Positions 15,668 through 23,756 of a DNA stretch of 64,000 nucleotides are shown one piece after another; within the stretch, counting starts at the first letter, position 1, and each line of letters opens with the position of its first letter. The stretch is from assembly GCF_947488135.1 (NCBI RefSeq), contig NZ_CANKYW010000001.1:1116001-1180000 (forward strand), in the 5' to 3' direction. The notes beneath the pieces are model-generated. The model worked only from the letters and a program-made list of their open reading frames with translations. It was not told the DNA's origin and made no database searches. A program made the translations under genes and the position numbers. Origin of the DNA: an uncultured Marivita sp. Its GTDB lineage: Bacteria > Pseudomonadota > Alphaproteobacteria > Rhodobacterales > Rhodobacteraceae.

Positions 15668-18457
15668 ATGCCCAAGAAAATGCTTATCGACGCCACCCAC
15701 GCGGAGGAAACCCGCGTCGTGGTGGTGGACGGACACAAGGTCGAGGAATTCGACTTCGAATCCGAAAACAAGCGCCAGCTCGCTGGCAACATCTATCTCG
15801 CAAAAGTAACCCGGGTCGAACCGTCGCTTCAGGCGGCCTTTGTCGATTACGGCGGCAATCGCCACGGGTTCCTCGCGTTTTCGGAAATCCATCCCGACTA
15901 TTACCAGATTCCCGTCGCGGATCGCGAAGCGCTCATGGAAGAAGAGCGCGCCTTCGCGGAATCGCAGGCCCGGCGTGAAGACGAAGACGAAAAGCCCAAG
16001 TCCCGCCGGGGACGCGGTCGCAGCCGGTCGCGCGCGGCCAAGTCCGACAGCGACGATGCCGTCGCAACCAAGGATGTCTCGGACGAAATCTCGGGGATGG
16101 AGACCATCGACCTGAGCGAGGATGGCGACGACGACGAAGGCCTGTCGCCGATGGAAACCGTCGCGGAAACGCCGGTCGAAGAGCCCGACGATATCGCGTC
16201 CACTGACGCCGACGCCTCAGGCCGGAACGGTAGTGACGACGATGACGACGAGGACGCCAAGGCGGAACCGGCGGATCGGGACGAGAACATCGAATCCGTG
16301 GCCGACGACGACACGCAGGACGACATTCGCCCCAAGCGCAAGCCACGCCCGAAACGCTACAAGATCCAGGAAGTCATCAAGGTACGCCAGATCCTTCTGG
16401 TGCAGGTCGTCAAGGAAGAGCGCGGCAACAAGGGCGCAGCTCTGACCACCTACCTCTCATTGGCCGGTCGGTATTGCGTGCTCATGCCCAACACGGCACG
16501 CGGTGGCGGCATCAGCCGCAAGATCACCAACGCGCCCGATCGCAAGAAGCTGAAAGAAATCGCGAACGAGATCGACGTGCCGCAGGGCGCGGGCCTCATC
16601 ATCCGCACGGCAGGCGCCAAGCGCACCAAGACCGAGATCAAACGCGACTACGAATACCTCCAGCGTCTGTGGGAGCAAATTCGCGAGCTGACGCTGAAAT
16701 CCATCGCACCGGCGAAGATCTACGAAGAGGGCGACCTGATCAAACGGTCGATCCGCGATCTCTATAACCGCGACATCGACGAGGTTCTGGTCGAGGGCGA
16801 ACGCGGCTACCGCATCGCCAAGGACTTCATGAAGATGATCATGCCGTCTCACGCCAAGAACGTGAAGCATTACGTCGACCAGATGCCGCTTTTCGCGCGC
16901 CATCAGGTCGAGTCGTATCTCTCGGGCATGTTCAATCCAACGGTCCAGCTCAAGTCAGGCGGCTACATCGTGATCGGCGTGACCGAAGCACTTGTGGCCA
17001 TCGACGTGAACTCTGGTCGGGCCACCAAGGAAGGCTCGATCGAAGAAACCGCTTTGAAGACCAACCTTGAAGCCGCCGAAGAAGTGGCCCGCCAGTTACG
17101 TCTGCGTGACTTGGCTGGTCTGATCGTGATCGACTTCATCGACATGGACGAGCGCAAGAACAACGCCGCCGTCGAAAAGCGCATCAAGGACAAGCTCAAG
17201 AACGATCGCGCCCGCATCCAGGTTGGGCGGATTTCCGGTTTCGGCCTGATGGAGATGAGCCGCCAGCGCCTGCGCCCCGGCATGATCGAGGCGACGACCC
17301 AGCCTTGCCCGGCCTGTCACGGAACGGGCCTCATTCGGTCCGACGACAACATGGCGTTGCAAGTTTTGCGCCAGATCGAGGAAGAGGGCGTGCGCCGCCG
17401 CTCGCGCGAGGTGCTGGTCACCTGCCCGGTGTCCATCGCCAACTTCCTGATGAACCAGAAACGCGAACACGTGGCCCAGATCGAAGCCCGCTACGGCCTG
17501 TCCGTACGGATCGAAGGCGACGTGCATCTGGTCAGCCCGGATTTCACGATGGAGAAGTTCAAGACGGCGACCCGGGTCGTGCCCGAAGCCGCGCCCGTGG
17601 TGTCTGTGGACACCTCGATCATGGATCAGGTCGACGAAGACGCCGCCGATGACGAAGAGGATCAAACCGACTCCGTGTCCGAGACATCGGAAGACGATGA
17701 TGGCAAGCCGAAAAAGCGCCGTCGCCGGTCACGTCGGGGTGGTCGCGGACGCAACCGCAATCGGGATCGTCAGGACGATGACGAGACCAACGGCGAAAAC
17801 GACGAGGACAACGGATCGTCCGACGACACGCGTGTCGAGGAACCGGTAGCCGCCAAAGCCGGGACCGACGCGGACGCACAGACAGACGCGGACGCGCCGA
17901 CCGATGAGGCCGCAGAGAAACCCAAGCGGACGACCCGCAGCCGGACACGCAAGACCTCTGATGGTGTCGCAGCCGAAGCGGCTGCCGCAGATGCGGAAAC
18001 CTCCGAAAAGCCGGCACCGAAGAAAAGAACGCCGTCCAAAAAATCGGCCAAGAAGGCCGCAGAGGACGGTTCGGCGGATGCCGCGACGTCCGACGATGCG
18101 CAAGCGGCGGACGACGCACCCAAGAAGAAGACGGTCACGCGGTCTCGCAAAAAGGCGGATACGGGCGATAAAGCGAATGACGGTGCGAAAGACACTCCGA
18201 AGACGACCAAGCCCAAGACGTCCTCGACACGCTCGCGTGCCAAGAAGTCGGAGCCAGCGGAAGAGCCCGCAGTTGCGGCCGCGGCGCCGGTGATCCCGAC
18301 CGAAGAGATCGCTCCGGTCCCAGAAGTCGCCGCGTCTCAGCCCGAAGCTCCGGCAAGCACGAAGCCCGAACCGGAACCGGTAGGCGCGGGGGCGGATCCG
18401 TCGGCAGACGAGTCGCCGAAGAAAAAGCGCAAGGGATGGTGGTCTCTGGGCCGCTGA
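15668..18457 (+). CDS. rne: ribonuclease E/G family, RNase E
   Basis: Endoribonuclease that starts mRNA decay and processes rRNA and tRNA; scaffold of the degradosome. 929 residues. The S1 RNA-binding domain begins at NIYLAKVTRVEPSLQAAFVDYG (core VEPSLQAAFVDYG, about 50-62) and is split by an acidic, low-complexity insert (about 95-235). The catalytic domain has VAIDVNSGRATKEGS (about 443, first metal Asp) and LIVIDFIDM (about 487, second Asp), then the zinc-link CPACHGTG (about 544). The C-terminal 250 residues are disordered, rich in Ala, Asp, Lys and Arg with RRRRSRRGGRGRNRNRDR. The ATG at 15668 is preferred over an upstream GTG. Confidence 0.95.
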   Translation: MPKKMLIDATHAEETRVVVVDGHKVEEFDFESENKRQLAGNIYLAKVTRVEPSLQAAFVDYGGNRHGFLAFSEIHPDYYQIPVADREALMEEERAFAESQARREDEDEKPKSRRGRGRSRSRAAKSDSDDAVATKDVSDEISGMETIDLSEDGDDDEGLSPMETVAETPVEEPDDIASTDADASGRNGSDDDDDEDAKAEPADRDENIESVADDDTQDDIRPKRKPRPKRYKIQEVIKVRQILLVQVVKEERGNKGAALTTYLSLAGRYCVLMPNTARGGGISRKITNAPDRKKLKEIANEIDVPQGAGLIIRTAGAKRTKTEIKRDYEYLQRLWEQIRELTLKSIAPAKIYEEGDLIKRSIRDLYNRDIDEVLVEGERGYRIAKDFMKMIMPSHAKNVKHYVDQMPLFARHQVESYLSGMFNPTVQLKSGGYIVIGVTEALVAIDVNSGRATKEGSIEETALKTNLEAAEEVARQLRLRDLAGLIVIDFIDMDERKNNAAVEKRIKDKLKNDRARIQVGRISGFGLMEMSRQRLRPGMIEATTQPCPACHGTGLIRSDDNMALQVLRQIEEEGVRRRSREVLVTCPVSIANFLMNQKREHVAQIEARYGLSVRIEGDVHLVSPDFTMEKFKTATRVVPEAAPVVSVDTSIMDQVDEDAADDEEDQTDSVSETSEDDDGKPKKRRRRSRRGGRGRNRNRDRQDDDETNGENDEDNGSSDDTRVEEPVAAKAGTDADAQTDADAPTDEAAEKPKRTTRSRTRKTSDGVAAEAAAADAETSEKPAPKKRTPSKKSAKKAAEDGSADAATSDDAQAADDAPKKKTVTRSRKKADTGDKANDGAKDTPKTTKPKTSSTRSRAKKSEPAEEPAVAAAAPVIPTEEIAPVPEVAASQPEAPASTKPEPEPVGAGADPSADESPKKKRKGWWSLGR

Positions 18458-18478
18458 CCCGAACGAATGATCTTCTGA

Positions 18479-18510
18479 ACGCCCCCGTGTCCCGCACGGG
18501 GGCGTTTTTC
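18479..18510 (+). terminator. intrinsic terminator of rne
   Basis: AACGCCCCCGTG-TCCC-GCACGGGGGCG stem-loop followed by TTTTT, 22 nt after the rne stop. A textbook Rho-independent terminator in the + direction. Confidence 0.92.
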
Positions 18511-18512
18511 GT

Positions 18513-18734
18513 TCAGGCTTTCCGGATCACCCAGAGCATCGCGTCGCCCGAGGCGTCACTGCTGACCAGCGTGTGACCCGCCTCGTTGCAGAAGTGCGGC
18601 ACGTCCACGATGGCTGCGGGGTCATCGGTGAGCACCCGCAATTGGTCACCCGAGGTCAGCCCCATGAGCCGCTTGCGCGCCTTGAGAACGGGCAGGGGGC
18701 ACAGCAGCCCGGTGGCGTCGAGTTCTTCTGTCAT
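18513..18734 (-). CDS. TusA-like sulfurtransferase
   Basis: A 73-residue protein of the TusA/SirA family, which relays persulfide sulfur for tRNA thiolation or other sulfur transfer. LDATGLLCPLPVLKARKRL (residues 5-23) contains the Cys-Pro-x-Pro motif with the active Cys12. The length is normal. Its stop almost touches the rne terminator. The next gene upstream, read divergently, is the thiol-redox protein CcdA. Confidence 0.9.
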   Translation of the reverse strand: MTEELDATGLLCPLPVLKARKRLMGLTSGDQLRVLTDDPAAIVDVPHFCNEAGHTLVSSDASGDAMLWVIRKA

Positions 18735-18837
18735 GAGCGGGATTTAGGCGGTTGCAGCGGGGCTGTCCACTCAAACGGCACGATCATGTGACCCCGCGTC
18801 GCGTGACAGCGCCGAAGGCTTGGCATATGTCGGGGGC

Positions 18838-19590
18838 ATGTTGGAAGTCCAGATCATAGACGCCGCGCTTTTTCCGGCGATGAGCATTGCCCTGCTGGCC
18901 GGGGCCTTGTCATTCCTGAGTCCCTGCGTACTGCCCATCGTGCCGCCCTACCTCGCCTATATGTCCGGGGTCAGCGTGGCCGATATCGAAGCGGGGGGCG
19001 AGGGCCGTAAACGCGGCGTCATGGCGGCATTGTTCTTTGTGCTGGGCCTATCGACGATCTTCATCTTGCTGGGATTTACGGCATCGGCGTTCGGCGCGTT
19101 TTTCCTCGAATACCAGACACAACTGGCGCAGGCATCGGGGGTCGTCGTGATCCTGTTCGGTCTGCATTTCCTGGGCGTGTTCCGCATCCCGTTTCTGGAT
19201 CAGGAAGCGCGGTTGGAGGCAGGACAGCAGGGCGGATCGGCGTTCGGTGCATATGTGCTCGGTTTGGCCTTCGCCTTCGGCTGGACGCCGTGCATCGGCC
19301 CACAGCTTGGCGCGATCCTGTCGATGGCGGCAAGCGAGGCGTCGGTGACGCGCGGCACGCTGCTTCTGGCGGTCTATGCGGCTGGGCTCGGCATCCCTTT
19401 CCTGCTGGCAGCCATGTTCCTGACGCGCGCCATGGGAGTGATGAACCGCATCAAGAAACACATGCGAAAAATCGAACTGGCCATGGGCGCGTTGCTGGTC
19501 GTGGTCGGACTGGCGCTCGTCACCGGCGCATTCACCTCCTTTGCCTTCTGGCTCCTGGAAACCTTCCCGGGACTGGCTCTCCTGGGCTAA
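18838..19590 (+). CDS. ccdA: CcdA-type cytochrome c biogenesis / thiol-electron transporter
   Basis: Carries reducing power across the inner membrane to periplasmic thioredoxins for cytochrome c maturation. 250 residues, six helices. SFLSPCVLPIVPPYLAYMSG (about 25-44) and AFGWTPCIGPQLGAIL (about 146-161) hold the paired redox cysteines in the characteristic PCxxP-like contexts. The ATG at 18838 is preferred over the TTG 18 nt upstream; a GGGGG lies close to it. Apparently monocistronic, followed by palindromes. Confidence 0.9.
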   Translation: MLEVQIIDAALFPAMSIALLAGALSFLSPCVLPIVPPYLAYMSGVSVADIEAGGEGRKRGVMAALFFVLGLSTIFILLGFTASAFGAFFLEYQTQLAQASGVVVILFGLHFLGVFRIPFLDQEARLEAGQQGGSAFGAYVLGLAFAFGWTPCIGPQLGAILSMAASEASVTRGTLLLAVYAAGLGIPFLLAAMFLTRAMGVMNRIKKHMRKIELAMGALLVVVGLALVTGAFTSFAFWLLETFPGLALLG

Positions 19591-19595
19591 GGCGC

Positions 19596-19705
19596 GTCAT
19601 TCCTTCGAAGGAATGACCGAAACCCGTCAACGGGTTTCCGATCCTTTAGCGGCGGCCGTAGCGCCATGTCCTTCGAAGGATATGGCGAAACTCTTTGAAG
19701 AGTTT
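19596..19705. repeat. array of four short palindromes between ccdA and the GntR gene
   Basis: Four inverted repeats in 110 nt: GTCATTCCTTC/GAAGGAATGAC (19596-19617, perfect), GAAACCCGT-CA-ACGGGTTTC (19619-19638), a 26-nt one centred on TTCGAA with one mismatch (19662-19687), and AAACTCTT-TG-AAGAGTTT (19688-19705). Two share the CCTTCGAAGG core with the palindrome after fumC. The last two nucleotides overlap the end of the GntR gene. They may serve as bidirectional terminators for the two convergent genes. Confidence 0.7.
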
Positions 19706-20429
19706 AGCGCCCCGCCCGAGCCTTCAGAACCGATTGCCCAAGCGTGATCGTGTAGGCTTCAAGCGTTGCCAAGGCCCGTTCCACGCTGGCCACATCACGG
19801 CGGTCCAGCCCGGCGACGATGGCGCGGTGCAGGTCGACGATCTCGGCGCGGCTGCGGGCGGTGAAGGTGATCATGTTCATCAGCGGCTGCATCGCCTCGA
19901 CGCTGCCCGCGAGGTGATAGCTGAGCACCTCGTTGCCCGCGCAATCCACCAAAGCCCGATGAAACGCCACGTCAGACGCACAGAACGCTTCGTCGGTCAG
20001 GGAGGGATCAGACTGCCTGTCGATCTCCTCCCGCATCTTGCCCAGAAGAGCGGCCGTCCGCCGTTCCGCCGCCAGCGCGGTGCAACTGCGCTCCAGCGCG
20101 TAGCGCGCCTCGCAGGCGACCTGGAAGCTGATCGCGTTCATGCCCAGCAGCAGGGTCGAGGTCGTCGCCTGCTGCGCACGCGCCTCGTCATAGGACAGGT
20201 GGTTGACGAAGGCCCCGCCGAACGCCCCGCGTTCGGTACGGATCAGCGACTGCGCCGCAAGCCGCTTCAGCGCCTCGCGTACCGTGGCGCGAGACACGCC
20301 GTGCTGATCCGCCAGTTCCGCCTCGGACGGCAGGCGGTCGCCGACCAGAAGCCGCCCCTCGACGATGTCTGAGCGGATCGCATCGGCGATGGTGGCCGAA
20401 AGGTTGGGGGTGGCGGTCTGATTTTTCAT
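19704..20429 (-). CDS. GntR-family regulator with FCD domain (FadR subfamily)
   Basis: A 241-residue repressor type: winged helix at the N-terminus (ATIADAIRSDIVEGRLLVGD, then LPSEAELADQHGVSRATVREAL split as EAELADQHGVSRATVREAL, about 36-54) and an all-helical FCD ligand domain with the metal/ligand residues around FHRALVDCAGNEVL (about 154-167) and the terminal HRAIVAGLDRRD (about 205). A long palindrome directly between its start and the divergent DUF2182 gene is the likely operator for both. In Ruegeria a GntR protein beside dmdA controls DMSP demethylation; this gene is 2.1 kb from dmdA, so a similar role is possible but unproven. Confidence 0.85.
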   Translation of the reverse strand: MKNQTATPNLSATIADAIRSDIVEGRLLVGDRLPSEAELADQHGVSRATVREALKRLAAQSLIRTERGAFGGAFVNHLSYDEARAQQATTSTLLLGMNAISFQVACEARYALERSCTALAAERRTAALLGKMREEIDRQSDPSLTDEAFCASDVAFHRALVDCAGNEVLSYHLAGSVEAMQPLMNMITFTARSRAEIVDLHRAIVAGLDRRDVASVERALATLEAYTITLGQSVLKARAGR

Positions 20430-20430
20430 T

Positions 20431-20454
20431 TGTCAGACATTTAATTGTCTGACA
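20431..20454. promoter_or_regulatory. GntR operator candidate
   Basis: TGTCAGACA (20431-20439) and TGTCTGACA (20446-20454) are exact reverse complements separated by TTTAAT. The core GTCAGAC/GTCTGAC resembles FadR-type sites. It begins 2 nt before the GntR start codon and 36 nt upstream of the divergent DUF2182 start, so binding would block both genes. Confidence 0.75.
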
Positions 20455-20489
20455 TTCATGACGTCAAGCTGAGTCTACGAGGGCAAGAG

Positions 20490-21278
20490 ATGCAGGGGAC
20501 AGTTCGCACGATCGGGTGGCTGACGTTTTTCGCCGCTATTCTGGCGTCCTGGGTGTTTCTCTACATGATGGCCGTCGGGATGGACCTTGATCTGCTGGGC
20601 CGCCCCGGCCCGATGGGCGAGACCATGCGCAACATGGACCCGCGCATGGACATGGTGATGCCCATGGCAGAATTCGGGCCACTTTTTGCCATGTGGGCGA
20701 TCATGATGGCCGCGATGATGCTGCCGACGATGGTGCCGACCTTGCGTGCCTACGAAGACCTGATGATTAGCGCCAATGGCACCCGCACCGGCTGGTGGGG
20801 TGTGCTGTTGGGCTACTTCGTGGTCTGGGTCGCCTTTGCCGCGCTGATCGCGGGCGTACAGCTTGCACTGCTGTTCGGCGGTGTGATCGACATGCTGGGC
20901 ATCGGGCGCAGCACGGCGTTTCAAGGTGGCTTGCTGATCGCGGTCGGCGCGTTCCAGTTCACCCGCGCCAAAGAGGTGTGCCACGGCGTGTGCCACAGCC
21001 CCATGAGCTATTTCCTGACGCGCTGGCGCACGGGCTTCGATGGCGGGTTGCGGATGGGGCTTGGCCTTGGCGCGTTCTGTGTCGGCTGCTGTTGGGGGTT
21101 CATGGCGCTGGGATTTGTCGGCGGCGTGATGAACCTCGCCTGGATGGGACTGGCGACGCTGTTCATGGTGATCGAAAAACTGCCCCAGATCGGGCATTAT
21201 ACAACGAAACCGATGGGGGTTTTGCTGATCGTGGCGGGTGCTGCGGTGATCGGCTGGCCCCTGATGATGGGAGGGTAA
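20490..21278 (+). CDS. DUF2182 family integral membrane protein
   Basis: A 262-residue membrane protein with about six to seven helices. The run of Met residues MRNMDPRMDMVMPM (about 43-56), MWAIMMAAMMLPTMVPTLRAYE (core AIMMAAMMLPTMVP, about 67-80), KEVCHGVCHSPMSYF (about 168) and GLGAFCVGCCWGFMALGF (about 192) are DUF2182 hallmarks; the Met and Cys clusters suggest metal binding, which is an inference. GAGG lies about 10 nt before the ATG at 20490. It is 1 nt ahead of the DUF1326 gene, its usual partner. Confidence 0.85.
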   Translation: MQGTVRTIGWLTFFAAILASWVFLYMMAVGMDLDLLGRPGPMGETMRNMDPRMDMVMPMAEFGPLFAMWAIMMAAMMLPTMVPTLRAYEDLMISANGTRTGWWGVLLGYFVVWVAFAALIAGVQLALLFGGVIDMLGIGRSTAFQGGLLIAVGAFQFTRAKEVCHGVCHSPMSYFLTRWRTGFDGGLRMGLGLGAFCVGCCWGFMALGFVGGVMNLAWMGLATLFMVIEKLPQIGHYTTKPMGVLLIVAGAAVIGWPLMMGG

Positions 21279-21279
21279 G

Positions 21280-21984
21280 ATGGCTGTCAAGAAACGCCCC
21301 GACGCGGACCGGTTGCCGGTCAGCCAGAGGATCGATCAGCGGATGGACAACCCCAAGCGGCGGCGCATGACGCCGACGGAATGGGCGATCAAGGGCGAGT
21401 TGTTTCTCAACTGCTCCTGCACCGTGTTCTGCCCCTGCGTGGTCAGCCTCGGCGCGCATCCCCCGACCGAAGGGCATTGCTATGCCTGGATGGCCATTGC
21501 CATCGACGAAGGGCATTACGAGGGCGAGAGCCTGTCTGGCCTGAACGTGGGTCTGATGGTGGAAATCCCCGGTCGCATGGCCGAAGGCGGCTGGAAAGTC
21601 GCGGCCTATGTGGACGAACGGGCCAGCGGCAAGGCCTATAACGGTCTGTTGCAGATTTTCTCGGGTGCTGCGGGCGGAACGACGGGCCTCTTCACCATGC
21701 TGGTTAGCGACATCGTGGGCGCCGAGCGCGAGAAGGTCGAGATCGTCCGCGACGGCAAGAAGCGCGGGCTTTACATCGGGCGCAAGATTCAGGGCGAGAT
21801 CGAGATGATTGACGGCGCAAGCCCGGATCATCCGGTGATGATCACCAATTCCAAATACTGGATGGGGCCAGATATCATCGCCGCGAAAGGTCTGAAGTCG
21901 AAGGTGCGCGATTACGGTCGCATCTGGGATTTCGGCGGCAAATCGGCCGAGATCTGCCCGATCGACTGGCACGGGCCGAAATAG
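21280..21984 (+). CDS. DUF1326 family protein
   Basis: A 234-residue soluble protein. FLNCSCTVFCPCVVSLG (about residues 42-58) carries the CxC-x3-CPC cysteine cluster typical of DUF1326, suggesting metal binding. The rest contains GLNVGLMVEIPGRMAEG (about 87-103), ALYFG-like IFSGAAGG (about 126) and the end NSKYWMGPDIIAAKGLKSK (about 190). Function is unknown; the family co-occurs with DUF2182, whose gene stops 1 nt upstream. The next gene starts directly after its stop. Confidence 0.85.
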   Translation: MAVKKRPDADRLPVSQRIDQRMDNPKRRRMTPTEWAIKGELFLNCSCTVFCPCVVSLGAHPPTEGHCYAWMAIAIDEGHYEGESLSGLNVGLMVEIPGRMAEGGWKVAAYVDERASGKAYNGLLQIFSGAAGGTTGLFTMLVSDIVGAEREKVEIVRDGKKRGLYIGRKIQGEIEMIDGASPDHPVMITNSKYWMGPDIIAAKGLKSKVRDYGRIWDFGGKSAEICPIDWHGPK

Positions 21985-22494
21985 ATGCACGTCTTCCCGG
22001 AATACTGCGTGACCATGGCCCGCTACAACGCGTGGCAGAACAAGCAGCTTCGGGCGGCCTTCGACACCCTGTCCGAGGCGGAGTTGCGCAAGGACCGCGG
22101 CGCGTTTTTCGGATCGTTGATGAACACCGCGAACCATCTTTTGTGGGGCGACCGGATGTGGATGGCGCGACTGGGTTTGGGTGATGCCCCGGAAGGCGAT
22201 CATCTGACGCTCACACCGACCCCGGCGGCCTGGGCAGGGGAGCGTTACAAGACCGATGCGCGGCTCTTGCACTGGGCGGAACGCCTCAACGCGGTCGATC
22301 TGAAGGGGATGGTCAAGTGGCGGTCGGTGATGGTCGACCGGGACTTCTCGCACCCGTTCGATCTGTGCGTGATGCACCTGTTCAATCACCAGACCCACCA
22401 TCGGGGGCAACTCCACGCGATGTTGACCGCCGCCGGGGCCGAGGCTCCGGTGACGGATATTCTGTTCATGCCCGAGGACGGGCCCTGGTTGTGA
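21985..22494 (+). CDS. DinB family protein
   Basis: A 169-residue four-helix bundle protein of the DinB/YfiT superfamily, often metal-binding and thiol-dependent transferases. The three usual ligand histidines are visible: NTANHLLWGD (about His48) and FNHQTHHRGQLHAML (about 131-145). The ATG follows the DUF1326 stop without a gap, so the two are translationally coupled. The role in this gene set is unknown. Confidence 0.85.
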   Translation: MHVFPEYCVTMARYNAWQNKQLRAAFDTLSEAELRKDRGAFFGSLMNTANHLLWGDRMWMARLGLGDAPEGDHLTLTPTPAAWAGERYKTDARLLHWAERLNAVDLKGMVKWRSVMVDRDFSHPFDLCVMHLFNHQTHHRGQLHAMLTAAGAEAPVTDILFMPEDGPWL

Positions 22495-22573
22495 TTTTCG
22501 GGATACCGGTCGGCGCTCGCGCGATGCGCATCGCCCCGCCCGCCGTCCCATTCGTTGTGCATGAGGTCTGCGC

Positions 22574-23677
22574 ATGGCATTGATTTCTCCGTCCCGGCGG
22601 GTGCGTCGGACCCCCTTTTCCGACGGCAACGAGGCTGCCGGGGTCAAGGCATACACGGTCTATAACCACATGCTCTTGCCGACCGTGTTCCGGTCGGTGG
22701 AAGAGGATTATCGCCACCTGAAAGAGGCGGTGCAGGTCTGGGATGTCGCCTGCGAACGGCAGGTCGAACTGCGCGGGCCGGATGCCGGGCGTCTGATGCA
22801 GATGTTGACCCCGCGCGATCTGCGGTCGATGTTGCCGGGGCAGTGCTACTACGTGCCCATCGTCGATGAGACCGGCGGCATGCTCAACGATCCGGTGGCG
22901 GTCAAGCTGGCCGAGGATCGGTGGTGGATATCCATAGCCGACAGCGATCTTTTGTACTGGGTCAAAGGCCTGGCCTATGGGTTCCGGCTGGACGTCTTGG
23001 TGGATGAGCCCGACGTGTCGCCCTTGGCGGTACAGGGGCCGAAAGCCGACGATCTGATGGCGCGCGTTTTCGGCGACACGGTCCGAGACATTCGGTTCTT
23101 CCGGTACAAGATGCTGGATTTCCAGGGCCGGTCGCTGGCCGTGGCGCGGTCCGGCTATTCCCGGCAGGGTGGGTTCGAGATCTATGTCGAGGGCAGCGAT
23201 CTTGGAATGCCGCTCTGGAACGCGCTGATGGATGCGGGCCGCGATCTGGACGTACACGCCGGCTGTCCCAACCTGATCGAACGCATCGAGGGCGGATTGC
23301 TGAGCTACGGCAACGACATGACGGACGATAACACGCCGCATGAATGTGGATTGGGCAAGTTCTGCAACACGCAGACCGCCATCGGCTGTGTCGGGCGCGA
23401 TGCGCTGCTGCGGGTGGCGCAGGAAGGGCCGATCCGCCAGATCCGGGCGATCGAGATCCATGGCGACCGCGTCCCGCTTTGCGACAGGCCGTGGCCGCTG
23501 ATGGCCGGGGATACGCAGGTAGGGCAGGTGACCAGTGCCGCCTGGAGCCCGGATTTCAACACCAATGTCGCCATCGGCATGGTGCGGATGACGCATTGGG
23601 TCGAGGGCACCGATCTGGACGTGTTGCTGCCCACCGAGGTGCGGGCGGCGCAGGTTTGGGAAACCTTCTGGGTCTGA
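22574..23677 (+). CDS. dmdA: dimethylsulfoniopropionate demethylase
   Basis: Moves a methyl group from DMSP to tetrahydrofolate, giving methylmercaptopropionate; first step of the demethylation pathway in marine bacteria. 367 residues, the DmdA length, in the GcvT fold. The N-terminus SPSRRVRRTPFSDG and VKAYTVYNHMLLPT, then VQVWDVACERQVEL, CYYVPIVDETGGMLNDPVAV (about 93-112), FFRYKMLDFQG (about 175), GGFEIYVEGSDLGMPLW (about 201) and LLSYGNDMTDDNTPHECGLG split by residues about 236-255 match roseobacter DmdA rather than generic GcvT. Followed by acuI, the standard partner. Confidence 0.85.
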   Translation: MALISPSRRVRRTPFSDGNEAAGVKAYTVYNHMLLPTVFRSVEEDYRHLKEAVQVWDVACERQVELRGPDAGRLMQMLTPRDLRSMLPGQCYYVPIVDETGGMLNDPVAVKLAEDRWWISIADSDLLYWVKGLAYGFRLDVLVDEPDVSPLAVQGPKADDLMARVFGDTVRDIRFFRYKMLDFQGRSLAVARSGYSRQGGFEIYVEGSDLGMPLWNALMDAGRDLDVHAGCPNLIERIEGGLLSYGNDMTDDNTPHECGLGKFCNTQTAIGCVGRDALLRVAQEGPIRQIRAIEIHGDRVPLCDRPWPLMAGDTQVGQVTSAAWSPDFNTNVAIGMVRMTHWVEGTDLDVLLPTEVRAAQVWETFWV

Positions 23678-23696
23678 GCGGTTGGGGATGCAAGGC

Positions 23697-23733
23697 GTGA
23701 GGGGCCAGCCCCTCACACTCCCCGGAGTTTTTT
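23697..23733 (+). repeat. hairpin plus CTCCCC-GGAG-T6 element in the dmdA-acuI gap
   Basis: GTGAGGGG-CCAG-CCCCTCAC (23697-23716) is a perfect hairpin; CTCC-CC-GGAG and TTTTTT follow (23718-23733), then GGCAAGATGAAAAGGAG leading into the acuI ribosome site. It looks like an intrinsic terminator or attenuator inside the operon. A related element lies at 28479-28540. Confidence 0.6.
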
Positions 23734-23756
23734 GGCAAGATGAAAAGGAGCAAGGC

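Noticed and set aside
19596-19705. CRISPR-like array
   Set aside because: The units are palindromes with different sequences and no constant repeat or spacer length.
21163-22656. 497-codon minus-strand open frame opposite the DUF1326 and DinB genes
   Set aside because: Covers three real genes in the opposite direction; composition is that of a shadow.
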